Positions 17,910-27,196 of a stretch of 64,000 nt of DNA are shown here, one piece after another (positions within the stretch are counted from its first letter, which is position 1; every line of letters begins with the position of its first letter). Below the pieces are notes generated by a model. That model saw nothing but the letters and a program-made list of their open reading frames with translations, had not been told where the DNA came from and ran no database searches. The translations under genes were made by a program, and so were the position numbers. The DNA comes from Streptomyces sp. NBC_00258 (GTDB taxonomy: Bacteria; Actinomycetota; Actinomycetes; Streptomycetales; Streptomycetaceae). The stretch covers positions 11,904,001 to 11,968,000 of the forward strand of contig NZ_CP108081.1 of NCBI RefSeq assembly GCF_036182465.1, given 5' to 3'.

Positions 17910-19362
17910 AGAAGTTCCAGCCTCAGCCCGGGTTCGTGGTGCAGGCGTTCCGGTTCGCCCTGGACCCGAACGCCGCCCAGGAGAGCGCGCTGCGTTCGCA
18001 CTGCGGTGCCGCGCGTGCCGCCTACAACTGGGCTGTCGGCTGGGTCGAGGCGTCGTGGTGGCAGCGCAAGGCCGAGGAGACGTACGGCGTTTTCGAGGCG
18101 GAGCTGACCGAGTGGCGGCCGTGGTCGCTGCCGTCGCTGCGGAAGGCGTTCAACGCCGCCAAGCACACCGATGCGAGGTTCGCCGCCTGGTGGGAGGAGA
18201 ACTCCAAGGAGGCGTACTCCACCGGGCTGGCCAACGCCGCTGCCGCGTTCGACAACTACAGCAAGTCCAAGCGCGGGCAGCGCAAGGGCAAGCGGGTAGG
18301 TGCGCCCCGGTTCAAGTCGAAGCGCAAGACGCGCCTTGCCTGCCGGTTCACCACCGGCACGATCCGTGTCGAGTCCGGCGGCCGGCACGTAACGCTGCCC
18401 CGACTAGGCACGATCCGCACCCACGAGCCCACCGTCAAACTCCTGGCCCGCGTCAAGGACGGGACGGCCCGCATCCTGTCCGCGACCGTCCGCCACGAGC
18501 GGGGACGCTGGTTCGTCTCCTTCCAAGCGGAGGTCAAGCGCGACCTCGAACGCGTGGCGCGCCCGGACACAGCGGTCGGTATCGACCTCGGCGTGAAGAC
18601 CCTCGCGGTGACGGCCGACAGCACGGGCGAGATCCGAACCGTCGCGAATCCCGGGCACTACGACGCCGCGCGCAAGCAGTTGCGCCGCGCCTCCCGGACC
18701 GTGTCCCGCCGTCAGGGCCCGGACCGGCGCACCGGACGCAAGCCGTCGAAGCAGCGGGAGAAAGCCAACGCTGCACGCAACCGCGTGCACCACCGGGTGG
18801 CGAACCTCCGCGAAGACGCCCTGCACAACTCACCACGAGCGTTGCCGCCGAGTACGGCACCGTCGTGGTCGAGGACCTCAACGCCGCCGGGATGCTCCGC
18901 AACCGGCGGCTGGCCCGCCGGATTACCGACGCCGGATTCGGGGAGATCCGCCGCCAGCTCGACTACAAGACCCGCCAGCGCCACGCCACCCGCCTCGTAG
19001 TCGCCGACCGTTGGTACCCCTCCTCCAAGACCTGTTCCGGGTGCGGCGCGGTGAAAGCCAAGCTGCCGCTGCACATCCGGACCTACGCATGCGACGCCTG
19101 CGGCCTGGTCATCGACCGGGACGACAACGCCGCGCTCAACCTCGCCGCTCTCGCGGCGGCATGCTCGACCGGTACCGCAGTGGCCGGAGACCGGGGCACC
19201 CCCAAGCGGGTGTCGAAGCCTCGCGGAGCCGACCGTAAGACCCGCGCCACCTGCCCCCGTCGTATGACGGAGGCGGGGCGGGCAGGTGGCGCAACCCTGC
19301 CGCAGCAGCGGCAGACAGAAACTAGAGACCGTACTCAAACCGAAGCCCTCACGCTCTGGTGA
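17906..19362 (+). pseudogene. tnpB: tnpB of IS607 element, frameshifted
   Basis: A TnpB RNA-guided nuclease gene in two frames. The first part reads from GTG 17906 to about residue 305 and includes the RuvC-I motif GIDLGVKTLAV. Near 18830, in the context GCCCTGCACAACTCACC, one base appears to be missing. The rest, with RuvC-II VVVEDLNAAGM, the zinc ribbon CSGCG...CDACG and RuvC-III DRDDNAALNLA, continues in the next frame to 19362. All catalytic acids are present, so restoring one base would give a whole protein. It may be a true mutation or a sequencing error; a programmed shift is unlikely because no slippery run is seen. Confidence 0.85.
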
Positions 19363-19373
19363 CGAGGCGGACC

Positions 19374-19395
19374 TTCCGGGCAGAAATGCCCGGAA
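19374..19395 (+). ncRNA. Hairpin at IS607 right end, candidate omega-RNA part
   Basis: TTCCGGGCA-GAAA-TGCCCGGAA is a perfect 9-bp stem with a GAAA tetraloop, 11 bases after the tnpB frame ends. TnpB guide RNAs are made from the tnpB 3' end and the element's right end, so this is a plausible scaffold stem. A terminator is the alternative, though no U-run follows. Confidence 0.5.
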
Positions 19396-19593
19396 TACTG
19401 AGACCTGACTACGGTCTGGGCAACGGGTAACGGAACGCTGTCCCTGTGGCGCCCGAATGCTCGACAATCACACGAAGCAGCGATGATATGGGCACATCCA
19501 CTGCTCTTCATCACGCTCCGTCGTTGACAGCACGTGGAGAGATGCCCGTCGGCCGTACGGGTCGGCGATCTCCCGGGCAGCAAGGGGCCTGTC

Positions 19594-20304
19594 ATGGGGC
19601 GGACGAAGAACCGGAAGAACAAGGCGCGCCTCTGGCGCCAACGGCAGCACCTCAACGCGGCCGTGCCGGTACCGACGGCGATCAGCTGGACCCCGCTGAA
19701 GCAGACCTGCGGCTGCGTCGTCGACTGGGGATGGTCGCGCGACACCGCCAATCTCTTGGCGTTCCGCGACTGGTACATCAGTCAGCTCGGCACACCGTGT
19801 ACCTGGCACACCAGCCCGGAGGAAGGTGCTGGCGGCGGTGGCCTGCCCGATGTGCTGATGATGTGTACTGAGCCTCAAGTCCTGCTGCATGCCCGCAGGG
19901 CCACAGGCGATTGGTGCCGAACTCGCGGCCCGCCGGGCAGCCGTCCTGGACAAATCACAGCAGGACACCATGCTGCTCGACGACGACCCGGCGGGATTCC
20001 GCAGCTGGCTGATCGCTGAGACACCCGACCCGGCCCAGGCCTGGCTCGAGCACGAGCTGACCGGACATTGTTCTCAACCAGGGCTGCTCCGCCCTGCCGC
20101 GGGATCTGCTTGAACACTTCCCTGAACGGCTGCTTGCCCCGCTGGCCGGCCCTCAGCCGGAGAGCGCGCTGCAACGTGTGCTTCTTTTCCGCTGCCCGCG
20201 GGCGGGTTGCTGTGTGCGGACATGACTGGTCGTGCCATCCCGGAAAAGTCGCGGACGGCGAGCGGTGCTCGCACTGCGCCTGCCCGTCCATGCAGCACGT
20301 CTGA
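19594..20304 (+). pseudogene. Decayed small gene, protein-like in successive frames
   Basis: From ATG 19594 (AAGGGG upstream) a frame reads MGRTKNRKNKARLWRQRQHL and then a Cys-bearing stretch QTCGCVVDWGWSRDTANLL. That frame runs on to 20019 but loses protein character after about 19860. Protein-like sequence resumes in a second frame (QAIGAELAARRAAVLDKSQQ to about 20065), a third (LPRDLLEHFPERLLAPLAGP) and finally VCGHDWSCHPGKVADGERC near 20300 in the first frame again. The simplest reading is one gene with several indels. The alternative is two or three small real genes. I do not recognise the family; the cysteines suggest a zinc-binding C-terminus. Confidence 0.45.
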
Positions 20305-20336
20305 ACCCTCCCGCTCCCGAGTAAGGAACGCCTACC

Positions 20337-21701
20337 GTGAACAGCGCTGCAGAACTCTGCCCGCTCCCGGCACCGCCCAGTACCTCCACCCACTTCTCCG
20401 TCTGGGATCTCGTCGAGGAATGCTCTCGTACCCCGGCTCACCGATGCTGCGATTCTGTGGCCTATCACTCCGTCATCCTGGGAACCTCGGTCGCCCGCAC
20501 CGGCGTCCTGGCCTTCGCTAACCTGGTGGTAGCCCCTTATGTGCAGCTTGAGCGGCGCAACCTTGCGGTCGAGGCCGCCAGCTTGGACGGCGTCGTGATC
20601 AGCGACGGCAGGCGGCGCTTCCAGCTCCTGCCGAAATTCTGGGCAGGCGCACACCGGCTCTGCGACCAGCCCTGGTGTCCCGAGAAGCCCGCCTGCTACC
20701 GGACGCTGTGCGAGGCGCACACGACGGAGGGTGGTAGCGAGACCGTCCGCGAGCAGACCAGTCTGTTCGCCGAGCGTTACCGCCAAGAGCGGGACTGGAT
20801 GATCCACGTCCAACACGACCTCATGAGGGAGCTCATGGAGGTCGCGGTCGCGGTGGGTCTGCCCGCCGCCGAGCACGCCCAGTACTTCGCTGAGCGACTC
20901 CACCTCGCCGACGCCGACCAAACCGATGACTGGGACTATGAAGAGCGCGAGCCGGCGATCAACGAAGACCAGGAACGTCTCCTGCACTCCGTGATCCCCC
21001 GGCAGAACACCGTGCCGATCAGTGAGCAGCGGGGCGTTCCCCGGCAGATCGGCCCTCTCGACCCACTGCAACTGCCCGGCTCCCCACGGGATTTGAGGCT
21101 GGAGTTCTCCTATAAGCCGGAACGCTTGGCGCCCTGCAGCCAGGACACCGTCCAGTGGTGGAGCGTGAGCGTGAACCACCGGCCATCGGATTCCGACCCT
21201 GAGCCTCCTCTGGGCCACATCGGCCGGCTGGCACTGGCGCGGCTGAGCTGGGGGCAAGAGGAATACACATTGGGTAGCGTGCGCGGCGAGCAGTACAGCT
21301 TCGGCCGCCTGGCATCGACCGTCTTCGATGCCTGGCAGGACCCGGACAACAAGATCCATCAACTCGGCCTGGAAGCCCACGGCGACCTGCTGGTCCTCCT
21401 CGATGTCCAACTGGACCAGGCTTGGAAGGGATTCGGCCTCGGCGCCTTCCTGGCCGTAGAGGCCCTGGACTTCCTTGGTGCGGGCTGCCGTCTGGCCGCT
21501 GCGGACATCGATGATGAGGACTCACCCCAGGGCCGCCTGGTGCGGGCGGCGGGATTCCATCTGCTCGACGGCGGCCTGGCTATCCGCAACTGCGTGGGCT
21601 CGCGCAACGACGGGCATCGGCGTCAACTGGCTCTGCAACACGACCAGGTGGCCCGGTTCGCGGAGCCGGAGCGCGGCGTCCACGCCGAACCCCCTTTCTG
21701 A
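20337..21701 (+). CDS. Hypothetical protein with GNAT-like C-terminus
   Basis: A 454-residue protein starting at GTG 20337 after AAGGAAC. The N-terminal half has no recognisable domain; it includes a cysteine group (CDQPWCPEKPACYRTLCEAH) around residue 115-135 and an acidic stretch around 205. Residues about 355-430 look like an acetyltransferase (GNAT) core: DVQLDQAWKGFGLGAFLAVE supplies the acetyl-CoA loop, and AAADIDDEDSPQGRLVRAAGF the last strands. The substrate is unknown. It is followed by two perfect palindromes that probably end transcription. Confidence 0.6.
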   Translation: MNSAAELCPLPAPPSTSTHFSVWDLVEECSRTPAHRCCDSVAYHSVILGTSVARTGVLAFANLVVAPYVQLERRNLAVEAASLDGVVISDGRRRFQLLPKFWAGAHRLCDQPWCPEKPACYRTLCEAHTTEGGSETVREQTSLFAERYRQERDWMIHVQHDLMRELMEVAVAVGLPAAEHAQYFAERLHLADADQTDDWDYEEREPAINEDQERLLHSVIPRQNTVPISEQRGVPRQIGPLDPLQLPGSPRDLRLEFSYKPERLAPCSQDTVQWWSVSVNHRPSDSDPEPPLGHIGRLALARLSWGQEEYTLGSVRGEQYSFGRLASTVFDAWQDPDNKIHQLGLEAHGDLLVLLDVQLDQAWKGFGLGAFLAVEALDFLGAGCRLAAADIDDEDSPQGRLVRAAGFHLLDGGLAIRNCVGSRNDGHRRQLALQHDQVARFAEPERGVHAEPPF

Positions 21702-21744
21702 ACAGGGGAATTCTCCACGCTGGCGGTCTTGCTGGTGCGTGGGC

Positions 21745-21792
21745 CTTGGTGGTTGGGGCAGGATGCGCGCGCATCCTGCCCCAACCACCAAG
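21745..21792. terminator. 48-base perfect palindrome, likely terminator
   Basis: Two 24-base arms, CTTGGTGGTTGGGGC... and its exact complement, meet at 21768/21769 with no loop and no mismatch. It lies 43 bases after the GNAT-like gene stop. No T-run follows, which is common for strong Streptomyces terminators. A replication or recombination role cannot be excluded. Confidence 0.7.
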
Positions 21793-21828
21793 ACACCCCG
21801 TCGTGACTGCTGTCTGTCAGGGTGACTG

Positions 21829-21854
21829 CAGGGGCGACGCATGCGTCGCCCCTG
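21829..21854. repeat. 26-base perfect palindrome
   Basis: CAGGGGCGACGCA and its exact complement, centred at 21841/21842. It lies 36 bases after the 48-base palindrome. It may be a second terminator for the opposite direction or a protein-binding site. Confidence 0.7.
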
Positions 21855-22054
21855 GTTTGGGGGTGATCCGTACGCAGCCGCACCGATCAGGATCCAGCGG
21901 GGCCAGGTCGGACGGTGTCGCCGGGCCATTGCCGCAGGTGACCGTGTAGTGCTCGGTGAGGACCTGCAGCAGTGTTTCGGCGTCGCGGACGCCGTCCTTG
22001 AGCGTTTTCCAACCTCAGGTTGACGCGTGGTGAAGGACGAGGACGGCCTTCACC

Positions 22055-22681
22055 ATGTCGGTGATCCGGACAGATGTAGAGGTTCGCATCCGCGAGACCG
22101 ACCTGGCCGATCCGACCTGCGGACTGCGCGCCGGACTGGTCGACGTCGCTCTGACCCGTGGGCCGTTCGACGAGACAGGTCCGACAGTGCACGAGCTGCG
22201 CGTCGACCCAGTCGGCGCGATGCTGCGCGACGATGATCCACTGGCCCGCCGCGACCGCCTGAAGGTGGCCGACCTGGCAGACAGGGGCTGGTTCCAGTTC
22301 CCGGACGGCACGGATCCGATCTGGCATTCGTACTGGAACGGCGGGGAGCCGCGCGAGGGTCCGGTGGTACGCGCTGTCCAGGAGTGCCTGCAGGCCGCGC
22401 TCTGGAACGGAACAGTCGGCATTGCCCCGTTCGGGCACGACCTGCCCAGGGAGCTGGCTGTGGTGCCGCTGATCGACATTGCGCCGAGCCGTGTGGTAGC
22501 GGCGTGGAATGAGGGTGACCCGAATCCGCTGGTCCGGTCGTTCGCTCAGATCGCCACAGTCGCTTACCGGGCTGAGCGTTCCGTGGCCGGCGAAGGCATG
22601 GCATGTCCGCGTGCGTACCGTGAGTGGGGGCGACAGCGCTCGGCGGGTACATCAACACCGACTCGTCGTCCTGCACCGTAA
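22055..22681 (+). pseudogene. LysR-family regulator remnant (effector-binding domain only)
   Basis: The frame encodes a LysR-type substrate-binding domain: DVEVRIRETDLADPTCGLRAG, then GLVDVALTRGPFD and ECLQAALWNGTVGIAP. The N-terminal winged-helix DNA-binding region and the first sensor strand are absent; upstream bases do not encode them in any frame. The regulator has therefore lost DNA binding and is presumed non-functional. The IS5-family element inserted 33 bases after its stop. Confidence 0.7.
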
Positions 22682-22714
22682 ACCACACGTCCCGGGCCTA
22701 GGCCGGCGCTCTAA

Positions 22715-23615
22715 GGGGTCCTTGCAGAATGATCCTCTTGTGGCACGGTGGAGGTGCATGTGATTCCGTGTTTTGTGGGGTGCGACCATGGCGCGGCGGA
22801 AGCCGTGGGAGGTCAGTGACGAGTTGTGGGCGGTGATCGAGCCGCTGTTGCCGAAGCATGAGCGGCGGTTCCGGCATCCGGGGCGCAAGCGGATCGATGA
22901 CCGCAAGACGCTGCAGGGTGTGCTGTTCGTTCTCTACACCGGTATCCAGTGGGAGTACCTGCCGCAGGAGTTGGGGTTCGGTTCCGGTCCTACCTGTTGG
23001 CGGCGGCTGGCCGAGTGGCAGGAGGCGGGGGTGTGGGAGGAACTTCAGCGGGTGCTGCTGGACCGGCTTCGGGCGGCGGACCGCCTGGACTTCGACCGTG
23101 TCACCGTCGATGCCTCGCATGTGCAGGCCAAGCGGGGGCGAAGCAGCCCAAAAGTCGGCCCGAGTCCGGTTGACCGTGCACGGCCGGGCTCGAAGCACCA
23201 CGTGCTGACCGAGGCGCACGGCATCCCGCTGCGGGTGTCGCTGACCGGCGGTCATCGCAACGACGTCACCCAGCTCCTGCCCCTGGTCGACAGCCTTGGG
23301 CCAGTGAGGGGCAAGCGGGGCCGGCCCCGGCGCAAGCCCCGCACGTTATACGCCGACCGCGGCTACGACCACGACAGCTACCGTCGCCGTCTGCGTGAGC
23401 GCGGCATCACGCCGAAGATCGCCAGGCGCGGTGAGCCGCACGGTTCGGGCCTGGGCCGCGTCCGGCGGGTCGCCGAGTCCGCTATCGCCTGGCTCCACGG
23501 ACCCCGCCGCCTACGGACCCGCTGGGAAACCCGAGACGACATGCACGACGCCTTCCTCCAGCTCGCCCACTGCATGACCCTCGCCCGCAAGAACCCGGCT
23601 TTCTGAAAGCACCCC
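22715..23615. mobile_element. IS5-family insertion sequence, complete
   Basis: A 901-base element. The left end GGGGTCCTTGCAGAATG and the right end (read inward) GGGGTGCTTTCAGAAAG are imperfect inverted repeats. Both are flanked by TAA (22712-22714 and 23616-23618), consistent with a 3-base target duplication. One transposase gene fills it. The insertion removed the end of the cupin gene on its right. Confidence 0.85.
22788..23606 (+). CDS. IS5-family transposase
   Basis: A 272-residue DDE transposase in a single intact frame. The N-terminus WEVSDELWAVIEPLLP and PTCWRRLAEWQEAGVWE form the family's DUF4096-type domain. The catalytic core follows: first Asp in RVTVDASHVQAK, second Asp in TLYADRGYD, and Glu in GRVRRVAESAIAWL. 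It is complete and flanked by good inverted repeats, so the element is probably still mobile. The ATG at 22788 matches the family start. Confidence 0.93.
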   Translation: MARRKPWEVSDELWAVIEPLLPKHERRFRHPGRKRIDDRKTLQGVLFVLYTGIQWEYLPQELGFGSGPTCWRRLAEWQEAGVWEELQRVLLDRLRAADRLDFDRVTVDASHVQAKRGRSSPKVGPSPVDRARPGSKHHVLTEAHGIPLRVSLTGGHRNDVTQLLPLVDSLGPVRGKRGRPRRKPRTLYADRGYDHDSYRRRLRERGITPKIARRGEPHGSGLGRVRRVAESAIAWLHGPRRLRTRWETRDDMHDAFLQLAHCMTLARKNPAF

Positions 23616-24129
23616 TAAATGGACGAGTCAGGCGCCCGGGCAGGGTCGTCCCAGGGGGCTGGGGGCCTGGAGGTACGCAATTGCCTCCATAGCGGTACGG
23701 CGCTCGTTCCCGGTGGGGCATCGAGACCTGGGGGGCGGGCTGGCCGTTGGTGATGATGTTCTGCTCGAATCCGGCCGGGGTGAGCATGTTGTAGACACGG
23801 CCGACTTCGGATTCGACGCGGAAGCCGTGGCGGACCTTGGGCGGCAGGTAGATGTAGCTGCCGGGTCCGGCCGGGATCTCCTCGTCTCCGATGGTGAACA
23901 CGAAATCACCTTCGAGGATGAAGAACGCCTCTTCCTCCTTGTCGTGGACGTGCGGTGGGGCGACGAGTCCTTGGGGACACAGTTCCTCGAACGTGCAGGA
24001 CCGGCCGTCGGTCTGGCTGCCGTCGGCGAGCACTCTCCAGTACGTGCCGACGTTCCAGTAGGCCGGGGACTGGTCCGGCGCCCAGACATAGGGGCGGGCG
24101 GTGCCGGCGCTGTGGGGGAAGCTGGTCAT
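23482..24129 (-). CDS. Cupin-domain protein, 3' end replaced by IS
   Basis: A quercetinase-like cupin. Residues about 20-125 form one double-stranded beta-helix, with metal ligands visible in PPHVHDKEEEAFFILEGDF (two His, one Glu) and a later His in RHGFRV. After about residue 170 the frame runs into the IS5-family element, so the last 45 codons are IS sequence and the native C-terminus is lost; the final 20 residues before the IS also look frameshifted. The cupin core may still fold. It is the last gene of a PadR-epoxide hydrolase-PPOX-cupin operon and lies 17 bases after the PPOX stop. Confidence 0.75.
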   Translation of the reverse strand: MTSFPHSAGTARPYVWAPDQSPAYWNVGTYWRVLADGSQTDGRSCTFEELCPQGLVAPPHVHDKEEEAFFILEGDFVFTIGDEEIPAGPGSYIYLPPKVRHGFRVESEVGRVYNMLTPAGFEQNIITNGQPAPQVSMPHRERAPYRYGGNCVPPGPQPPGTTLPGRLTRPFRGAFRKPGSCGRGSCSGRAGGRRRACRLGFPSGSVGGGVRGARR

Positions 24130-24146
24130 GACGGTCCCTTTGGTCT

Positions 24147-24548
24147 TTAGTGCATGGGGGAATGGATGACGGAGTCGACGGTGATGGTCAGCAGGAGCCG
24201 GGTCTGGCCCGGGCCGCCGTACGAGGCGTAGGGGTGGCCTGTGTACTTCTGGGCGAGTTGTTCGATGCTCTCGGCGGCGCCGTCGGTCGTGGTGCTGGTG
24301 ACGCGTCCCCGTACGGAGAAGTAGCGGGAGGTGTCATCCGGGTCGGCGATGCTGACGGCCACACGGGGGTCGCGTTGAACGTTTTTGGTTTTGCGGTAGC
24401 CCTCGACGGTGTTGATGAGGATGTGTTCACCATCGGTGTCGACCCAGGTCTGGGTGAGCTGGGGCGAGCCATCCGGCATGGTGGTGGCGATGAAGCAGGG
24501 GCTGGGCCGGTTCAGCAGTTTGAGGAGTTCGCCGGGCAGGGGTGTCAT
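24147..24548 (-). CDS. PPOX-class F420-dependent oxidoreductase
   Basis: A 133-residue split-barrel flavin/F420 protein. CFIATTMPDGSPQLTQTWVD and VEGYRKTKNVQRDPRVAVSI are typical of the actinobacterial TIGR03618-type group. The barrel is complete. Such enzymes use F420 to reduce unsaturated or aromatic metabolites. It sits in the middle of a minus-strand operon with epoxide hydrolase and cupin genes, so it is probably part of a small-molecule degradation set. The substrate is not known. Confidence 0.9.
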   Translation of the reverse strand: MTPLPGELLKLLNRPSPCFIATTMPDGSPQLTQTWVDTDGEHILINTVEGYRKTKNVQRDPRVAVSIADPDDTSRYFSVRGRVTSTTTDGAAESIEQLAQKYTGHPYASYGGPGQTRLLLTITVDSVIHSPMH

Positions 24549-24608
24549 GAGGTATCGCCCTTCCTGGGGGGAAGCTGTCGGTAGGAGGTGCCGATGCCGG
24601 CGGTGCGC

Positions 24609-25766
24609 TCAGCGCAAGGAACGGAAGGTGGTCCGGACTTCGTCAACGAAGAGTGCCGGTTGTTCCAGGGCCGCGAAGTGCCCGCCCACCTCAAGCTCGT
24701 TGAAGTGGACGACGTTGCTGTAGCGGCGTTCCACCCAGCGCTGGGACTTCCGGACGTGCTCCTGCGGGAACATGCTGAATCCGGTAGGCAGTGTGATCGG
24801 TGCGGCGGCGTTGGGCGCGGAGGGCCGTGCCGACCGTGCCATTTCCCAGTAGGTCCGCGCAGAGGACGTCCCGGTGTTGGGAAGCCAATAGAGCATGATG
24901 TCGTCGAGCAGCTCGTCCAGGGTGAAAGATGCTTCCGCGTCCCCCGGCGTGCCGCAGGTGTCCTGGAACATCGCGTAGATCCAGGCAGCCAGGCCGATGG
25001 GGGACTCCGCGAGGGAGTAGCCAATGGTCTGAGGGCGGGTTGCCTGCTCCTTGGCGTAGCCCGAGAGGTTCTCCCAGAAGTAGGCGGCGCTGTCGAGCAT
25101 TGCCTGCTCATGCTCGGTGGCGTCCCGGATCTCGTCGGGCGTTGGCGGGAACATGGCGAAGTTGAGGTGCAGCCCGACGCATCCGTCGGGGGCCTTGCGG
25201 CCGATCTCGTCGGTGACCGCGCATCCGAGGTCGCCGCCCTGGGCGCCCCATCGCCGGTAGCCGAGCCGGTCCATCAGCGTGATCCAGGCATCGGCGACCC
25301 GGGGGAATCCCCAGCCGGGTTCCGTAGGCCGGTCGGAGAACCCGAATCCCGGCAGCGACGGCACCACGAGATGGAAGGCGTCCCGCGGGTCACCGCCGTG
25401 GGCCACGGGATCGGTCAGTGGGCCGATGACCTTGTGGAAATCGAGGACGGAGCTGGGCCATCCGTGGGTCATGACCAGCGGGAGGGCGTCCGGCTCAGGC
25501 GAGCGCACATGGAGGAAGTGAATGCCCAGATCATCGATGATGGTGCGTGACTGGCCGAAGCAGTTGAGGGTCTTCTCGCACCGCCGCCAGTCGTAGGTGT
25601 TGAGCCAGTAGTCGTGCAGCGCGCGGAGCTTCGCCAGCTGGGGTCCCTGGCTGGTGTCCGGAACGGTCTCTGGATCGGGCCACCGGGTGCGGGAGAGCCG
25701 CTCACGCAGGTCGGTCAGCTGTTCCTCCGGTACGGACAGGGTGAAGGGTTCGATGAGTTCGGACAT
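24609..25766 (-). CDS. Epoxide hydrolase (EHN family)
   Basis: A 385-residue alpha/beta hydrolase with the N-terminal EHN domain (EPFTLSVPEEQLTDLRERL). It has the HGWPSS oxyanion loop and the nucleophile elbow GAQGGDLGC, where Asp replaces the Ser of esterases. Tyr-rich lid residues lie around 230, and the C-terminal His lies in FNELEVGGHFAALEQP. It opens epoxides to diols in the cytosol. It is the first structural gene after PadR, and the operon order suggests control by it. Confidence 0.92.
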   Translation of the reverse strand: MSELIEPFTLSVPEEQLTDLRERLSRTRWPDPETVPDTSQGPQLAKLRALHDYWLNTYDWRRCEKTLNCFGQSRTIIDDLGIHFLHVRSPEPDALPLVMTHGWPSSVLDFHKVIGPLTDPVAHGGDPRDAFHLVVPSLPGFGFSDRPTEPGWGFPRVADAWITLMDRLGYRRWGAQGGDLGCAVTDEIGRKAPDGCVGLHLNFAMFPPTPDEIRDATEHEQAMLDSAAYFWENLSGYAKEQATRPQTIGYSLAESPIGLAAWIYAMFQDTCGTPGDAEASFTLDELLDDIMLYWLPNTGTSSARTYWEMARSARPSAPNAAAPITLPTGFSMFPQEHVRKSQRWVERRYSNVVHFNELEVGGHFAALEQPALFVDEVRTTFRSLR

Positions 25767-25841
25767 GGGGCGTGATCCTTACCGGGCGATACCGCGCCGA
25801 CTGCGACGCGGGTGGATTCAAGGGAGGCGGAATCCGGTGAT

Positions 25842-26417
25842 TCAGAGGGTGTCGGGCTGACGGGTCCGTTCATCGGTGACAATCTCGGGCACCGCGTCCA
25901 GGACCTCCTGGAGCCAGGCGATCTCGGCGCGCAGCCTGTGCGCACTGTGACTGACCGCTAGTGCCTCGCTCACCGTCAGGTAGCCGCCGTCGATGGCGTT
26001 GGCGTTCAGCGTCTCGGTGTCCGAGAGCATGGAGGCGAGTTCATCCAGCCGGGATGCGATCACCGGGTGGAGCTCGTCCAGCTTCTCCGGGTCCAGGCGG
26101 GTGAGGGCCAGGTCGAACGGGTCCGGCTTCATCCAGATGTGGCGCAGACTCTCGGACTGGAGTTCCTTGAGACGCAGCCGCCCTTCACCGGTGATGCCGT
26201 ACACCTGACGCTCGGGCAGATTGCCCTCCTTCTCGGTCCTGAGCTCTTCGAGCAAGCCCTCAGCCAGCAGGCGCTTGATCGCCTGGTACAGGCTGCCCAC
26301 GGACACGTCCGTCCACAGGTGCAGATGTTCCCGCTCGGCCTGGAGGCGCACCCTGTGCCCGTGCATCTCGCCGTTCCTCGCGAACGTGTCGAGGATGAAC
26401 AACCTGATCGATGACAT
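25842..26417 (-). CDS. PadR-family transcriptional regulator
   Basis: A 191-residue regulator. SSIRLFILDTFARNGEMHGH and SVGSLYQAIKRLLAEGLLEE are the winged-helix of PadR proteins, and EGRLRLKEL begins the C-terminal dimerisation helices. The ATG at 26417 gives the standard start; a longer frame exists but is unlike the family. A palindrome 15 bases upstream is a probable operator. It leads a same-strand operon of epoxide hydrolase, PPOX and cupin genes and is likely to repress it and itself. Confidence 0.9.
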   Translation of the reverse strand: MSSIRLFILDTFARNGEMHGHRVRLQAEREHLHLWTDVSVGSLYQAIKRLLAEGLLEELRTEKEGNLPERQVYGITGEGRLRLKELQSESLRHIWMKPDPFDLALTRLDPEKLDELHPVIASRLDELASMLSDTETLNANAIDGGYLTVSEALAVSHSAHRLRAEIAWLQEVLDAVPEIVTDERTRQPDTL

Positions 26418-26431
26418 GCGACTACTCTTGC

Positions 26432-26443
26432 ATGAGTACTCAT
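26432..26443. promoter_or_regulatory. Palindrome upstream of padR
   Basis: ATGAGTACTCAT is a perfect 12-base palindrome 14 bases upstream of the PadR start. A second, imperfect ATGC...GCAT pair overlaps the start region. Placement suggests autoregulation. Confidence 0.5.
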
Positions 26444-26658
26444 CCATAGGCAACCGGTCGATGTGCTGAACATCGGCTCCGGGAGCGACCGCGTCGAGGT
26501 CACGAACGGGATTCATCGCCGAGCTCACCGCCGTGACTGAACAGTGAGCGATTTCCAGCATCCCGATGCTGACCGCAAGTTGGACGCCCTGCGCAACGAC
26601 AAAGCTCCTGGTAGACGGGTTCTCGACCAAGATCACCCGTGCCTGCCAGGAGCTTCGC

Positions 26659-27084
26659 ATGCTTGTCTACTCATCCTCGATCGATCTGTCCAGCCGAACC
26701 CTGCGGTTCCTTACCGGTCAACTGGCCGCGCGGCGGGCGAAGATCGGTACACGGTGGCGACGTCTGGCCGTCGGCCGCCAGGCTCTGCTCGCCCTCGCGC
26801 ACCTGCGGTGCGGTGATACCTACGCCCAGCTCGCTGCCGGATTCGACATCGGGATCGCCACGGTCTGCCGCTATATACGCGAAGCTGTCGAGGCCCTGGC
26901 CGCCCTCGCGCCTTCACTCGCCGAGGCGATGCGGACGATACGCGAGAAGGCGTTCGTGATCCGGGACGGCACTCTGCTGCCGATCGACTGGGGGCACCTC
27001 CCGGCCGAAGGCTGGGGGAGATCGCTGCGGACTCCCCGTACTACTCCGGGAAACACAAGCGGGACGCGGCGCCGTCCGGACTAG
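26659..27084 (+). pseudogene. IS5-type (DDE_Tnp_4) transposase remnant
   Basis: From ATG 26659 the frame reads the N-terminal helix-turn-helix of a DDE_Tnp_4 transposase (LRCGDTYAQLAAGFDIGIAT) and the first catalytic Asp region VIRDGTLLPID. Near 27020 the family segment SPYYSGKHKR appears in another frame, so there is an indel. Sequence after 27085 shows no further transposase. The element is truncated and dead. It marks a second transposition event beside the Tn7-like region. Confidence 0.75.
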
Positions 27085-27196
27085 GACCTACCGGGCCGCA
27101 GCCCTCTCTACGGATCCGTGCCGATGGGTGTCTACGCCAATTGCCTGTGCGGTACTGCGGTCCGTGAGCAGATAGCCGGTGACTGGCCCGGAGTGC

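Larger units (their letters stand above)
17337..19395 (+). mobile_element. IS607-family element (tnpA plus frameshifted tnpB)
   Basis: A serine-recombinase tnpA and a tnpB overlap by four bases, as is standard for IS607. The right end includes a perfect hairpin just after tnpB. IS607 elements have no terminal inverted repeats and make no long target duplication, so exact ends cannot be fixed from this window. The limits given are tnpA start to the hairpin end; the true element probably extends a little further on both sides. Confidence 0.85.
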
